From: Athripsodes cinereus
Taxonomy: Eukaryota; Arthropoda; Insecta; Trichoptera; Leptoceridae
Direction of reading: 5' to 3'
DNA: 64,000 nucleotides
Assembly (NCBI GenBank): GCA_947579605.1
Contig: OX388316.1
Span: forward strand, 16,247,290 to 16,311,289
Both the position numbers and the translations under genes were made by a program. The notes under the pieces are model-generated. The model made no database searches and was not told where the DNA came from. It was given only the letters and a program-made list of their open reading frames with translations. Numbering within the stretch: position 1 is the stretch's first letter; every line of letters begins with the position of its first letter. Shown piece after piece: positions 47,617 through 59,844 of the stretch.

Positions 47617-47651
47617 GCCGGCTTTCAAGAGCTTCCGCTCTCATCATCAGG
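47617..47651 (-). ncRNA. Hammerhead-like core, left palindrome arm
   Basis: This is the mirror copy of the right-arm module: CTGATGA, stem II with loop GGAA, GAAA and GCCGGC are unchanged. It is preceded by CCAGC where the right arm has CCAAC. The G allows a second stem I pair, so this arm is closer to a workable ribozyme than the right one. Confidence 0.4.
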
Positions 47652-47698
47652 CTGGCGAAAAAAAAAAAACTTCACCTTTTTTTTTTTTTTTCGCCAAC

Positions 47699-47734
47699 CT
47701 GATGATGAGAGCGGAAGCTCTTGAAAGCCGGCTC
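47699..47734 (+). ncRNA. Hammerhead-like core, right palindrome arm
   Basis: CTGATGA occupies 47699-47705, the stem II strands 47707-47712 and 47717-47722 enclose GGAA, and GAAA is at 47723-47726. A tentative stem III is A-G/C-T closing CCGG at 47726-47733, which would place cleavage after C at 47734. Stem I would then be short (G47735 with C47698, the next pair broken here but intact in the other arm). Very short stem III is known for hammerheads of Penelope-like elements, which act as dimers. That relation is an inference. Confidence 0.4.
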
Positions 47735-47799
47735 GCGTCCAATAAAAAGTCACCGTGGATATACTACTAGTAAGTGTTTTATTTTAATTAATTCTATTT

Positions 47800-50700
47800 T
47801 TTGTTGTTGGTATGAACCAACAGGAATACCCAAAAATAACTCAAATTATTACAATTAAACACTTAAAAGTTTATGAAAAGTACTTCACAGCATGCGTGTA
47901 ATACACATTTTTTACAATATAACAAGCATTTTCTGTGTAACTATAAACAACAATACCAATATACGAGTATATAAATACGCTATGTCTAATTTTTCTTATT
48001 CTAATTACAAGATTTATCTTAAAGTCGTTAAATTAATAGCACCTATCGACGTATTGTAAAAGTTGAAGACGTGTAACGCCTAAAGCCAAGAGCACAATAA
48101 TCTTATCAGAAAAATAAAACAACCTGATCATCCTATACAAATACAAGCACATAACATAAATCAATAGACTAATCAACAAGATCTCTCAAGGAAATCTCAG
48201 AAACAATCGTTAATAGAATTAATGACTAGTATTTGGATAATAAAATATCCAATGTGTTGGGTCAAAGGTAATATTAATTTTATCCGCATACCAATTTGTG
48301 TTTATAAAAGATACGTGAACTACCAGACTAAAAGAATGGGATGAGTGAAATGAATGAAACATAAAGAATCTCGGTGCTCGACCAAATGGATGGAGCAAGA
48401 GATTAAATGTTTATATGTATGTAAGTATGCGGCGATGTTATGTAACATTATGGGTGATATCTTGATGAAAGTGTAATAACGTATTATAATAAATAGGCAG
48501 GCGGCTTATCTGATTAGTTTTCAACACAATATTAAAAAATAACACACATCATTTAACGAGGATAGAAAATAAGTATGTACATTAAACCATCTAATAAGGA
48601 ACGTTATATATAACACGATAACATTGTATACGAATCAATTCCTAAGTGCTTAGTAATGACCAATATAAAAATAATGATCGATTGTTTGGAATATATTTCC
48701 AAAGTGTTAATAAATAGGAAAAGGTAATATTTAAAATACATTCGATGTGTTGAATTGAGCAAAGTTAAAACGCATTTATAATAATAATAATAATTTATGA
48801 ATTCTTATATCCTGTAATGGATAAATTGGCGTAAACTTAGATGAAATAATTATAAGTACGTGACCACCTCGGCAAAACCTCATATTCATGGCTCAAATTT
48901 AAATCGAGGCAGTCATTAAAAGTCAAATGTAAAATAAATTAAGTCTTTACTTGGTTGAATCACTTGATTATAACATTCCATAGATTAACTAAATCGTTGA
49001 GTTTAACTTAAAATAACAAATGGTAACGAGGCAGTATTATATTCGTGATAAAAATATGGTAATATTTACAATAACTAATGTGATAAACGAAGGTAAGTAT
49101 TATGAGTGGACAATAACAATTTACAACAAAAATACTTGTCTCTAATTATTTCCCACAACCAAGACATGATTGTTTTTGAATTACTACCTTATACAAAATC
49201 GTAAGAACGAAAAAAAAACACAGTTAGGGCACACCATTCGAGCGTATCAGACCAGACACTAAGAAATGACTCAAAACAATTCTCATTGTAGAGTACCGAG
49301 TATTAGAACAAAGATAATTGCTTTCTGGTCCATCGACTGTGACCGATGGCAGTGGTAAAGGTGGTGCTTGGTCGCTTTTGAATTTACACGCAAATTAACT
49401 AAACACAAATTGATGCAACATACGAAACGTAGGTAACTATTTAATTCATTATAGTTCATATAACTATTGCCTTGGAGACAATGAATTAAACATTCCAATG
49501 CCTTAAAACTAAAGCTTTACACATAATGAGAAATTATATACATAGGTATTATTATTTAGTACACGATACAAAGTAATCAATTAATAGTCCCCATACTTAA
49601 TACAAGGTAACTGACCTGATCCATGAAATTTCCTTAATATTAAACTTTTTCTTTGCGGACAAACAATAAGAGATACATAAATTGAAACGATGTCTCCTTC
49701 AATTAGGAAATAAAATTTTATTTCCATATAAACATTCGAAACAAAAGGACATTAATGTGGCACTAAATACCTTTCTAGAAAACCTGCATAATGGTGAACT
49801 ACTAAACACCGCAACCGACTATAACTAGAAACTTGGGTTAAATAAATAAATTCATAATACTTACTACTATTAACGAAAAGCGGAGGATGAAATTGCGTTA
49901 TATAAATGTAGAAATATATTGCAGCTGAATATTTATTGAATATCCATGATTCCCTGAGATGTTCGCACAGCACTACGAAGAATAAACCAGGAATAAATAT
50001 TATTATGTACAGTTACCTTCCCATAAAACGTGTAAAATTATTTTAGGTTAATTTTAGGTTAGCAGCAATAATTTAAGAACCAGTCTACACAATAGGTCCG
50101 TATTATTGCATTACTTGGTTAAAGTCAAGGAATAGTAAAATAAACAATACTGTCTAGGTTAAACTCCACTTTGCTGTGATTTAGCTTACACCATTCTTTG
50201 GTCAATAGATTCCGTTGTCTGACCTATTGGTACGCGTAAACAGCACAATCAAATGAAGAGGTCAAATATGGGAATAGGTATAGCAATGCGTTCCATTGTA
50301 CGGTGGACTATGGATTACATTTATTATCTGTAGTAGGTACCTACTTAATACCATTGAGTATACAAGGGTTAAACATGTATGCACTCGGTATGGCATGTAG
50401 CCGCGAAGTTATAGTGACGACACAACGACGTCCTATTAACACATGTTTTCTTGATACTATTGATTACCAAGATGAAGATATAGAGTGATAATTTTATCTG
50501 TTTTCACATACTCGTTATCGATCATTTACTTTATATTTATTATAGTAGAATAAATAGTTAATGACCTTGGCAAACGGCTTGCCATTTTTTACACATACAT
50601 TACTTCTTAGGACAACACAAACGCTTCCATTTTTATTATAATAAGTGTTTGGTTTCTTGTATGTATCGAGATAAATCAATAATGAAACACAAAAGTATCA

Positions 50701-52290
50701 TTATAACATATTATTATGTAATAAAAGAACAAGCCGTGCATCAGAAAATTGTGCTACACATAGTAATGCGAGGCAACTGAAAGAAGTTATAGAGGTAGAT
50801 ACATAGCTAGGTACAAAGAATCAACAATAATACAATATTGTATTATTAACCTTTCTAGGAGTAATATAATAACGTAGTATCTTATTATTATAATCCGAGA
50901 TGTGAGTCGATACAAGAGTCGAGAATATTGATGAGCCTGTTTATTATTCTCTTCCTGTTGAGTCACAGTAGGTAGGTACTATTACCTTCCTTCATAATAC
51001 AGGCATCACTACCACACTCTACTGTCAAACAACTCCATTCATACATAATAAACAAACAACATCTCTATTTTAATCTGGGAAAAATAATGATATTATTCCA
51101 TTCGAAGATGTCTCCAATATCCACAACTTGAATCAGTATGTTAAGAGAATATCTCGGGTATATTATTATTCTACAGTACAAACATTAAAATATAATGCAT
51201 ACTAACGTTACTTACGGGAAAACATATTTAATATTCAGTAATAAAGTCGTAACTATAATATGACACGAATTGACGATAATATTGGAAGATTACAAAATAA
51301 CTGAAAGCAACACTTGTTTCAATAAAAATATGATAAAAAATATTCCACTCAACTTATCATCATACTTTTGACCTGCTATGATAACAGAATCCAATAAACG
51401 TGCAAATATTACAGTTACCGAGAAACGTGCAACTGTAAATAAATATCTTGCAAACTTCATCCCTTCATTCATTCGTGAACTTACTATCCATTGATAAGTC
51501 TAGCACAGCATTTCATATAAGTATATAATATCAATTACCTCCAATCAGTAAGGTGAGAAAGATGTTAACATCTTGATAAAGACCTCATGGAAATTATGCG
51601 AAATATTCTTAAGTCAAGATGGTAGTTGGGCTATTAGTCAATAATGTCTGAAACAATGGATTACCGCGAGTATAAGTCGACAATGATATACATATATAGA
51701 GTAATAGTGTGCAACGATATATACGATACAATCATTCAATACAATCGAATCAGATAAATAGACTATCATGTGGGTGATTTTATAAAGAGATTAAATAAGC
51801 GGATAGTTTGTACAACAAACACATGTAGTCATAATGGATACAAGATAGTTAAGCCTTCAATTGCACTTACTTCTAATGTTAATAATATTGAACTAATTGA
51901 CAATGAAAATAAATTGAACAATGAAATATATTCTATTTTAACATTTTGTATACTCACTGATTTACTGCCTTCTCTTAACCTACAATTGTATATTGTATCT
52001 AGTCACTCCATTGAATATTTACTTTGTGTTCGTATTTAGTAATTGAGAAAAATGTACCCTTGTTTTATGTGTTTAGCATGGATAGTAATATAAAATATGT
52101 CAAAAAGGTGTCATTTGAGCATTCATTAATCGAACAATCTAAGTTTTCTTTTCAGTTTTCATTTTATTTGAGCGACTACAATTGCACAGTAAAATTTGAC
52201 GTTAATTATGTACTAAAAAATTCAAATATGACTATTTAAAATAACATCATTATCGCCTTAAAGTCATATAAAACGGGTAAAATCACAAAA
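47800..52290. other. AT-rich non-coding stretch, no element recognised
   Basis: This is long AT-rich DNA. It holds an (ATA)n tract at 48778-48794 and several GTAGGTACCTAC-like words (50334, 50970). Frames such as 50303-50488 and 51770-52039 show no motif. No retroelement ending or long inverted repeat was noticed. Confidence 0.4.
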
Positions 52291-52294
52291 TGGA

Positions 52295-52344
52295 TGCAGA
52301 AATTGTGAATGTCAACGAGATAGTTGACATTCACAATTTCTGCA
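52295..52344. repeat. Perfect hairpin, 22 bp stem and 6 nt loop
   Basis: The arms at 52295-52316 (TGCAGAAATTGTG...) and 52323-52344 are exact reverse complements; the loop is GAGATA. A perfect stem of this length in non-coding DNA is unusual. It could be a snap-back replication product, a remnant of a transposon end or a short hairpin RNA. It is shorter than typical animal pre-miRNAs and has no mismatches. Confidence 0.93.
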
Positions 52345-52431
52345 AAAAGACTAAGCAATTTGATCGTTTACAATATCCGTATTAATAAGAATACAACGAG
52401 CCAAATATATTCAACACATTAATTATATTGG

Positions 52432-52563
52432 ATTTTTTTTAAAAAGATAAATCTGGGTTTTGCTATATACCTAAATACAACCTAAATACACCTTTCACAG
52501 TAAGCTACTAAAAGCTTGTGTCGTGAAAGGGGAGTTTGCCGATACCTAGTATCGAACCACGGT
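52432..52563 (-). mobile_element. 5'-truncated SINE, family S1
   Basis: On the minus strand it reads CCGTGGTTCGATACTAGGT, ATCGGCAAACTCCCCTTTC, ACGACACAAGCTTTTAGTAG, and AAAACCCAGATTTATC before the A/T tail. It retains the B box but not the A box. It shares GATAC after the B box with the 32.65 kb copy, marking a subfamily distinct from the 61.2 kb copy (GATCCC). Confidence 0.88.
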
Positions 52564-52800
52564 TTGTTTTAGATATTTTAAAACAAGGTATGTTTATTGA
52601 GTTTTAGTTATCTAATTACGCATCCGGTAGACACTATTAATTAGGAAACTGGCCTGATCTCATTATGTGTATTTAATAATTTTATTAGGTATCAGTTTTC
52701 TGTGGGTGTCTCTTCAAATTATAAATACACAATATTATGAAAGATCGTCCATTGCTTATAGGTTAAAATTAAAAGTAGTCAATAGTAAGTAGGTACCCAC

Positions 52801-54257
52801 TAGTGATGGGCGATAGTATCATATTTTACAATCGAAATAATCGAAGTCGTTCACAATTCACAATCGATATAAATAATCGACTTCGCTTGTAAAAAATAAT
52901 CGATATATCGAAGTAGTATCGATTATTTGTAGCGCGATATGAATAACACAAACATCGATTATTTTGAAGTCGGTTATTTTCGTATTATATTCGGAAAAAC
53001 GAAGTACAAAACTATCGTCAACGATTCAACGAAACGTACGCATCTATTCCCCTCTCACTTCCTCACGCTTTATTTCAGTTTGTTTTTATGCGTTGAAGGA
53101 TGCGGTTGTGAGATGTGAATGCTCACGTTCTCATATTAATATTGCCTACAAAATTGTTCAGGTAACTACGCGAGTAGTGTCTCTCTTTTTACTAAGAGAT
53201 CTTCTACTTGTAGACAGCTTAATAGTAAAACCTAGTAACGCTCTTTAAAAGATATTACATATAATCTAACGAAGAAATTTATTAATCAAGTAAAGCAAAG
53301 TATTTTCGGAGAATAAGCAGACAATGTACCTACTTCTACTCGTCAACTTATTTGTACGTGAACTACTTAAATACCTTACCGTACAATAAATAGACATCAC
53401 TTACATCTGCTAAACAATAAAAATATGTAGGTATAGTAATTTTGTATTTATTATAATTAATACTTGTATTTGTTGCTATCCACTCATTTTCATTAGCTTA
53501 GTAATATAGCGGAAATTATATTTCAATCCATGTTCGGGAGTATTTTAGGACCTAGGTTATATGATTTTATATTATGAAACATTGTAATGCATGTATTTTT
53601 TTATGTAATTATTGTTCCTTATTAAAATAAAAATACGTATTGAATGTATACCTTTTATGTAATTGTTTGTAATCAATGTACAGTTAAGAATGAATGAATA
53701 AATAAATAAAAATAAAATCTTCCACAAAATTTTATCTTAGAAGTTTAAATTATTCCTAAATTATTATTTTCTGGCAGTTACTTGGTTTTCCTATTAGGTT
53801 ATAAAAATTGCAAGGAATGGAGCGATCACTAATCATTTGACTGACTGCATCATCGTTGTGGTGTTGTCCGGCACGGCGTCGTGTATGAATATAATATTGT
53901 ATTATACTTATAGGTAGGTAGGTACCTAAATGCATATTGGCCATGGTTCATCCGTATATATCCAACTATACTTTTAGTAGCAAGTATCAACTTGTATTGA
54001 AATCGAATTCTAAGAACCGACTAACACGAGTCGAAGTCGAATTATTGAAGGGGTAGATCAAAAGTCGAACATTTATAATCGACTTGTGCAAGTCGATATA
54101 TTATATCGATGTTATAATCGACTTATAATAATCGATGTTATAATCGACTTATAATAATCGATTAAAATAATCGACTTGCTCCGATACTATCGAATAATCG
54201 CATTGTTCTGAACTATCGATATAATCGAATCGTATATCGATATATCGCCCATCACTA
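52801..54257. mobile_element. Non-autonomous hAT transposon with exact 8 bp TSD
   Basis: TAGTGATGGGCGATA at 52801-52815 and its complement at 54243-54257 form a 15 bp terminal inverted repeat; TAGTGATGGGC is a familiar hAT end. GTACCCAC stands at 52793-52800 and 54258-54265, an exact octamer duplication. Both subterminal regions (about 52830-52975 and 54010-54245) are packed with TCGATTAT and AATCGACTT words, including a local tandem of ATCGATGTTATAATCGACTT. No transposase motif is visible, so it must depend on another element. The intact TSD and TIR suggest a fairly young insertion. Confidence 0.95.
53640..53720 (+). mobile_element. Nested LINE-like (AAAT)n tail inside the hAT element
   Basis: AATTGTTTGTAATCAATGTAC, AGTTAAGAATGAATGAATAA, ATAAATAAAAATAAAAT form a typical non-LTR tail within the transposon. 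Either a LINE end inserted there or the hAT captured it. No family match inside the window. Confidence 0.4.
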
Positions 54258-54710
54258 GTACCCACTCATAAAGCTCGTAGTACACAAAGGGAATAAATAA
54301 TAATTATTATGATTATCGATGCTCAGAATAATAACAAACAAGACTAAACATATTATTCGGATAGTGCGAATAGTCAATTGTACTTCATAGTAAGTATCCA
54401 ACCTACGTAAAGGAACATGCTGAGTGCAATTTATATATTGGTGCGCTATGTAATAATAATAATGGCATACACTTTATACATGATTTAACGAAATGAAACT
54501 TATAATATAATTATTATGTTACTAAGGAGCACACTAACAACCAAATTATATGAAATTTATCAAACCCTACGATTCGAATTTATAATGTATGAATATTGTT
54601 ATTTGATATATTTCACTTCTACGTGGTATAAATAACTGATTGCTATCGAATAAAAATATTAAACCAGGTAATTACTGAATACTAATAATTTATGTTCAAC
54701 CTAATCGCAA

Positions 54711-55221
54711 GAAGCAAGAAAGGCGTCCCAACCCTGATGAACTGGCTCTAGGCTGGCTTAAGGGATTACTTTTGGTGTCCATGCACATTTTCACATTGTG
54801 TAAACATGGTTCTCCAATCGAGATATCCGATTGGTCTTGTCACCTGCGCGTTGTATCTAAATCCAGTTAGATAACAAAACATTAGTAAATATATCTGGTG
54901 ACCGCTCGAACTAGCAGCCGATAACGTATTGAACTTAATTATTCCGGCGTCATTAAGACGGGAGATCTTGATCCATTCGGGATCTGAAATATGAGATTCC
55001 AAAAATTCATATGCATAAAATGTTTCTCGATTGGTGAACCTTATATCGTGAGTGAGAATATAGGAATTCAAGAACGTTGTCTGTGGACATCGAACGTTAC
55101 CACTCAAGCTAGCCTTGAGCCAATTCGTAAGCGTTGGGACGCCTTTTTCACTTCTTCCGATAAGGTTTTGAACAATTTTACGTTGTAAAAACATGGTTCT
55201 ACAATCGAGATATCTGATTGA
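54711..55221. repeat. Old inverted pair of a GC-richer repeat
   Basis: GAAGCAAGAAAGGCGTCCCAAC and what follows (54711-54784) is an imperfect reverse complement of 55083-55161 (GCGTTGGGACGCCTTTTTCAC). To the right of each arm stands the self-complementary word CAATCGAGATATCYGATTG (54813 and 55202). The 142-residue minus frame (54766-55194) and the plus frame (54991-55188) run through this structure. The plus frame has QASLEPIRKRWDAFFTS, which might be a retroelement remnant, but I cannot place it. Confidence 0.55.
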
Positions 55222-55224
55222 ATT

Positions 55225-56345
55225 TGATATCTAAATTATTCGAATGTCAATGCAGGTGATTTGTTAGGTACATAGTGTGTTATATCGAGAAATACTTCTA
55301 GTATGTAAAATAACACAAGAAAATCAAGATAACAAGCAGAGGCCAGAAACTACTAGTGAAGTTCATACAGTGTGGCTAGAAGAATGGGGGGTATGTGAGA
55401 CAATTAAATATTGTCTCTCTAACATAACGGTGCATAAGAATTTATTGATTCTAGATAGGGAAATTATGTAACCATTTTGCCTTCTGCGCCTTCACCGTAA
55501 ACATGAATATTGATACAATCATGTGAATGGATTTGTATTTATAAGAGTTATTGTGACTAGGAAATTTGTGCTCCATATACTCGTACAATACATGCTAAAT
55601 ATAAGCAAATCAGTGTGTGGCATTACACAATATAAACGCGAACTATTTATAGTTTCAAACGGATTTACCATGGAAGAATATAAATACAAAAAAAACTAAT
55701 AATTAACATGTTAATTTTGTACCTTTTTCAATATCGTGAACTAATGAATTTGCTACTAATATTTGTACATACTTAAAGTACCTACATACTTAGTAACAAA
55801 CAGTTTAGTTATGGAATCGAAAACAGATTACTCATTTAATTACAAAAAAATTATAAAAGTAGCACATTCATAATTAAAACATAAAAAAAGTAAACAACGA
55901 TCGGGGCAACAGGGGTTTTTTGTCTCGAACATAATAAATTGATAATACTGGTCATTCAATTACTAAAGTCAGTATCGGTTAACGTCATTTAAATGGTATA
56001 ATATTTAATACAATTAACTGCTTTTACTCTATTTTATCGGAAGACTAGACAAATTTATGACATTCCTATGTTTGGTCATAATACGTTTACTGTTGTAGTA
56101 ACGACAACGTCTAGTTTATTAGATCAACACGTGATGCCATATGGCTCATGCCATCTGTCGTATGTGCGGAGTATCTCAATTCGGAAGTCGTTTAAGAGGT
56201 GAAAGGTGATGAAGACATAACAAATCATATTATATTATCTTCTGATAGATAAGGGCTCTTGGGCATACGAAGTCATAAGATGACAATAAACTTTCAACAA
56301 TAATGTAAACGCAAATATTACTATAAATATAAAGCGTAGCGCCTA
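55225..56345. other. AT-rich non-coding stretch, no feature seen
   Basis: This is AT-rich DNA with no recognised element. The frame at 55277-55471 shows no motif. Confidence 0.4.
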
Positions 56346-56349
56346 CCCA

Positions 56350-56870
56350 AGCCTTAAGAACGAAGGATACCTGGACGTCATGTTTTCAAAGCACACAATT
56401 ATTGGAATTACACAACATTAATTTGAATGTGAGAAAGAACCTGATTGAAACTTTTGTCTGGATTGTTCTGCTATATGGTAGTGAGACGTGGACCATCGGC
56501 AAGAGTGAGAGCAGACATTTGGCTACCATTGAAATATGGTGATACAGGCACATGCCCAAGATCCATTGGTCGGAACGTGTCGAAAACGACGAGGTGTTGA
56601 AAAGGGCTGGTGAAAAAGACAACTCCTAAGAAGGATAAGCCAACGAGTAAACTGGAGTGACCACAACATCAAGCACCCAGGCCTACTTATTACCATCGCG
56701 AAGGGCATAACCGAAAGCAGGATATATTGAGGCCTGTCAAGAGATGCCTAAAAGGGTCAAATGCTGGAGGACATACGTTGTAGCACATACGTAGAAATAA
56801 AAAGACTTAGGTACAGATGATAGGGAAAAATGGAGAAGAAAAACCAAATTTGGTGCAAACCAATTCACTA
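56350..56870 (+). pseudogene. LINE ORF2 reverse-transcriptase C-terminal remnant, family F
   Basis: The plus frame reads RKNLIETFVWIVLLYGSETW, TIGKSESRHLATIEIW, a stop (56540-56542), YRHMPKIHWSERVENDEVLK and RAGEKDNS. It then becomes RVNWSDHNIKHPGLLITIAK, GITESRI with further stops. L-L-Y-G-S-E-T-W, then E-x-W-x-x-R-x-M-x-x-I-x-W, V-L-x-R, and I-x-x-G-x-x-x-x-R is the conserved thumb and linker region of RTE/CR1-like LINEs. The Cys usually following E-x-W is a TGA. Frames on the other strand here are shadows. Confidence 0.88.
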
Positions 56871-56944
56871 TATTTTGTACATATACATAGAATGTGAGTG
56901 GGTTCACCAGAAGCGCTAATTTACTTTGAAAAAAGCATTTTCAT

Positions 56945-57022
56945 TTTTTTTTTTAAAAAAAAAAGATATATCTGGGTTTTGCTATAAACCCAAATAAAAC
57001 CTTATACACCTTTTCAATGAAA
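56945..57022 (-). mobile_element. Short 3' fragment of SINE family S1
   Basis: The T11A10 junction, GATATATCTGGGTTTTGCTA and TAAACCCAAATAAAACCTTA match the 3' third of the family in reverse orientation. The tRNA head and middle are absent. Confidence 0.85.
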
Positions 57023-57029
57023 CTTAAAT

Positions 57030-59695
57030 ATGGTGAAGTCAAATATTTATGAATACAGACTGTTTGTATTCCGAAACCTATGATAGATTTTACTATCATT
57101 TCTTTTCTCCCTCATAAAAGTAAGACATGTGTTTGTATAGGTATAGGAATGTGTAGGATGTCCTTTCTGCGCCAACAAATATACAAAACTGAATGAGTTT
57201 TTCGCGATTATTTCAGAGACCTTTCCCACGTTACCCAGATCACACGAAATGTTTAGATAAAAATAGGCGTGAATATATTCGATCGCATGATGTCTTAGAG
57301 ATGTGAGCATCACGAAACACAAAAAAAAACTCTTAAAACCGTACCACATGGTTGGTATACAATAATATGTCAAAATATAAATAATACTCTGTATTCGTTA
57401 TTTTACACCGCACCGTAGATACACAATCACTTTAATAGCGCACGTGCGTGATGCCACTTAATTTGATAAAATAAAAACCGTATAATATCACACAACATTA
57501 ATATAAAACTTGCCCTACGGCGCGCATATTTGAAGAAATTATGTGATATGTGAGAAATATTCAAATATTCTTTTCTAAGCAATTTATTCACCTCATTATG
57601 ACTATTACGGAGTTATTTATTGCTGGGAGAAGCATGTATACACAATAGTACATACATGCTACAAGAATTACACCACATATAGGTACTTATGGCGGGTCAT
57701 CTCATTTAGTTAGTTTTATAGTGTTAATCAATCGAACTGGCCTTTATAATATTTTTTAAGAAAAGCTTGCATAAAAAAAAACAATAATAGTATAACTAGG
57801 TGCCTACGCCAATTTATTAACACGCCTTTACAACGGACTTCTTGCATATTTTCGGTTAATTTCTGAGAACATAACATTTAGCACAGTAATAACACTTTAC
57901 TGAAAATCTAATCACTCTAAAAATCTCAAATTTTACCAATACAATCACCCTTTAAAGTTTCTCTGAGGAATACAGAGTAAAGACGAGCATTTCTTTTTCA
58001 GGCATCCTTTTTACAATATCGTTGTGCCTTTTTTTACAAAAGATAAGGAGTAACTTTAATATATTTTAATACATGTTTTTAAAACAACTTAACGATCAAA
58101 AAATGAAAAAGAGTTATTTCAATTCATTTAATTTATAATAAGTGGTCGTTTACTTTGCAAGTAGGTGTACCTACTTAGACCTACATTATCATTTGTATTC
58201 AGAGTTCATAAGTATCAATTTAACCAAATATTGTAATTTAGGCAAAGTAATAATTTAAAACAATAATCCATCTTGTATGGTGTGGAATAAGAACGCAGGG
58301 GAGGTGTTTGAGAACAACATATGCATTAGTATTAAGGTACTTCATTAAAATTAGAAGTGCCAGGTGTATATGACGCCTGAAGGACTTCGTGCGATGAAAT
58401 CAAACCAGGTAGATAGCACTGTTATAAGTACAAAAGGTTTTGTAGAGAAGGAATTTTATAGTTGTTTTTATAGAATGAAAATGTATGTACGTTCTTCATC
58501 TTGAAATAACGTTATGATGTAAAATATACATTTTTATAGTCCTTGGTTGATTTATTTCTTTTGTTGTTAACAAACCTGAAACAAAGAAAAAAAACGAATA
58601 AATATAACATAAAATTACAAGTACCTTTATCATAATGTGGTAATTAGTTTGGTTTGAAATGAGAATATAATTGATTATAACAACATATAGACCTATGATT
58701 TGCTTTGTCAACTTTTAAATAACTGTTTTCAATGTTTGCCCTAGCAGCTAGACCTATTTGGGCAGAATTGATTATATTAATTTTAACGTACATTTCGTAC
58801 ATAAAGACAGTTTTTCTTTTATTCCATAAAATTTCTATACAAACTTTTTAAATCTAAATTTGTTAAAATAGAGTACAGCTGATTTTACATATCGAATAAT
58901 TGTGAAATCACAAAATAAATTTAAATTAACCACATCTATACTATACTACCTCACGTCGAATCCTTAGTAGGACGGAACGACACACAGCTCTAACCCTACA
59001 TACTACATACTTTCGCTTTATCCCAACATACGATTACTTACCAACAGGAGTAATTAGTTTTATAACTGCGTGTACCTACTGCAGTCCGCATACCTAAATG
59101 CATACATTATAAAATTCATTCAAATACAATGAAATAAAGAAAAGGTACATAGATAAATACTAAAAATTAATTTAAACAACGTGCCTTGAGGTATAATTGT
59201 TATAAATACGTACAAATTAGAGACTATTAAAAGGTATTAGAATAATAATAAATGGTATTATGTATTACACATCAAAATAATATGTAGGTATGTGTCTTAG
59301 TACAGTACCTACCTACGCTACAGCAGTATGTTGCCTATGACACGGTTCAATAAATATTAATGAAATTAACTAAGCACGCGATACAAAAGTAATAATAATT
59401 ATTGTGTGATGTAATAAAGCCCCTACGTATCTATAATATATCAGTTTGATTATTTGATTGCTTATAAAAGATCCAATTCAGACATTATCAATAAAACATT
59501 TCACATAATATTAAAATGATAATAAACAACGGACAATTACAAAATAAGAATATTAAGTGACATATTTGGTAAATCAGACTCAATTGTTATGTTTTTTTTT
59601 TGTTTTCTAATAATTTTCAATCATATTAAAATCAAATTATCTTTTACCTACATAATGAAGTTTATTTCAAAATATATAAGTACATATCATTTTTT
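57030..59695. other. AT-rich non-coding stretch, no feature seen
   Basis: This is AT-rich DNA without recognised elements. Frames at 57047-57373 and 58496-58711 have no motif. Confidence 0.4.
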
Positions 59696-59699
59696 TCAT

Positions 59700-59840
59700 C
59701 AATTTATTTGCATGAAACTGTAACTGTATTTTAATCTTCGTCTGTCAAATCGTTTTGATTGTTATTATTATTTTATTGTTAAACATGTAAAAGGCTTTGC
59801 CATGTAAATGTGAATAAATAAATAAATAAAAAATAAATAT
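59700..59840 (+). mobile_element. LINE 3' end with (AAAT)n tail, family D
   Basis: AACTGTAACTGTATTTTAATC, then TGTTAAACATGTAAAAGGCTT, TGCCATGTAAATGTGAATAA and (ATAA)n. The second half matches the minus-strand copy at 23456-23515. Confidence 0.75.
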
Positions 59841-59844
59841 TTGT

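Larger units (their letters stand above)
47555..47794. repeat. Near-perfect 240 bp palindrome with hammerhead-like cores
   Basis: The left arm 47555-47657 and right arm 47692-47794 are reverse complements over 103 bp with two differences (transitions, at 47580/47769 and 47653/47696). Each arm ends inward in a homopolymer, A12 on the left and T15 on the right. CTTCACC separates them. On the outward strand each arm reads CTGATGA, U, a 6 bp stem GAGAGC/GCTCTT with loop GGAA, then GAAA and GCCGGCTC. The core order is that of a hammerhead ribozyme. AGC...GCU could make a minimal stem III before UC. The arms look like two retroposed copies joined tail to tail, or one inverted duplication. Confidence 0.9.

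Noticed and set aside
50303..50488. 61-residue plus-strand frame with an acidic end
   Set aside because: Too short, no recognised motif, and no flanking coding signals.
54737..54760. CTGATGA followed by GGCTC/GGCTGGC as another hammerhead core
   Set aside because: No GAAA follows and no stem II forms.
54766..55194. 142-residue minus-strand frame
   Set aside because: It runs across an old inverted repeat and overlaps an open frame on the other strand; no recognisable domain.
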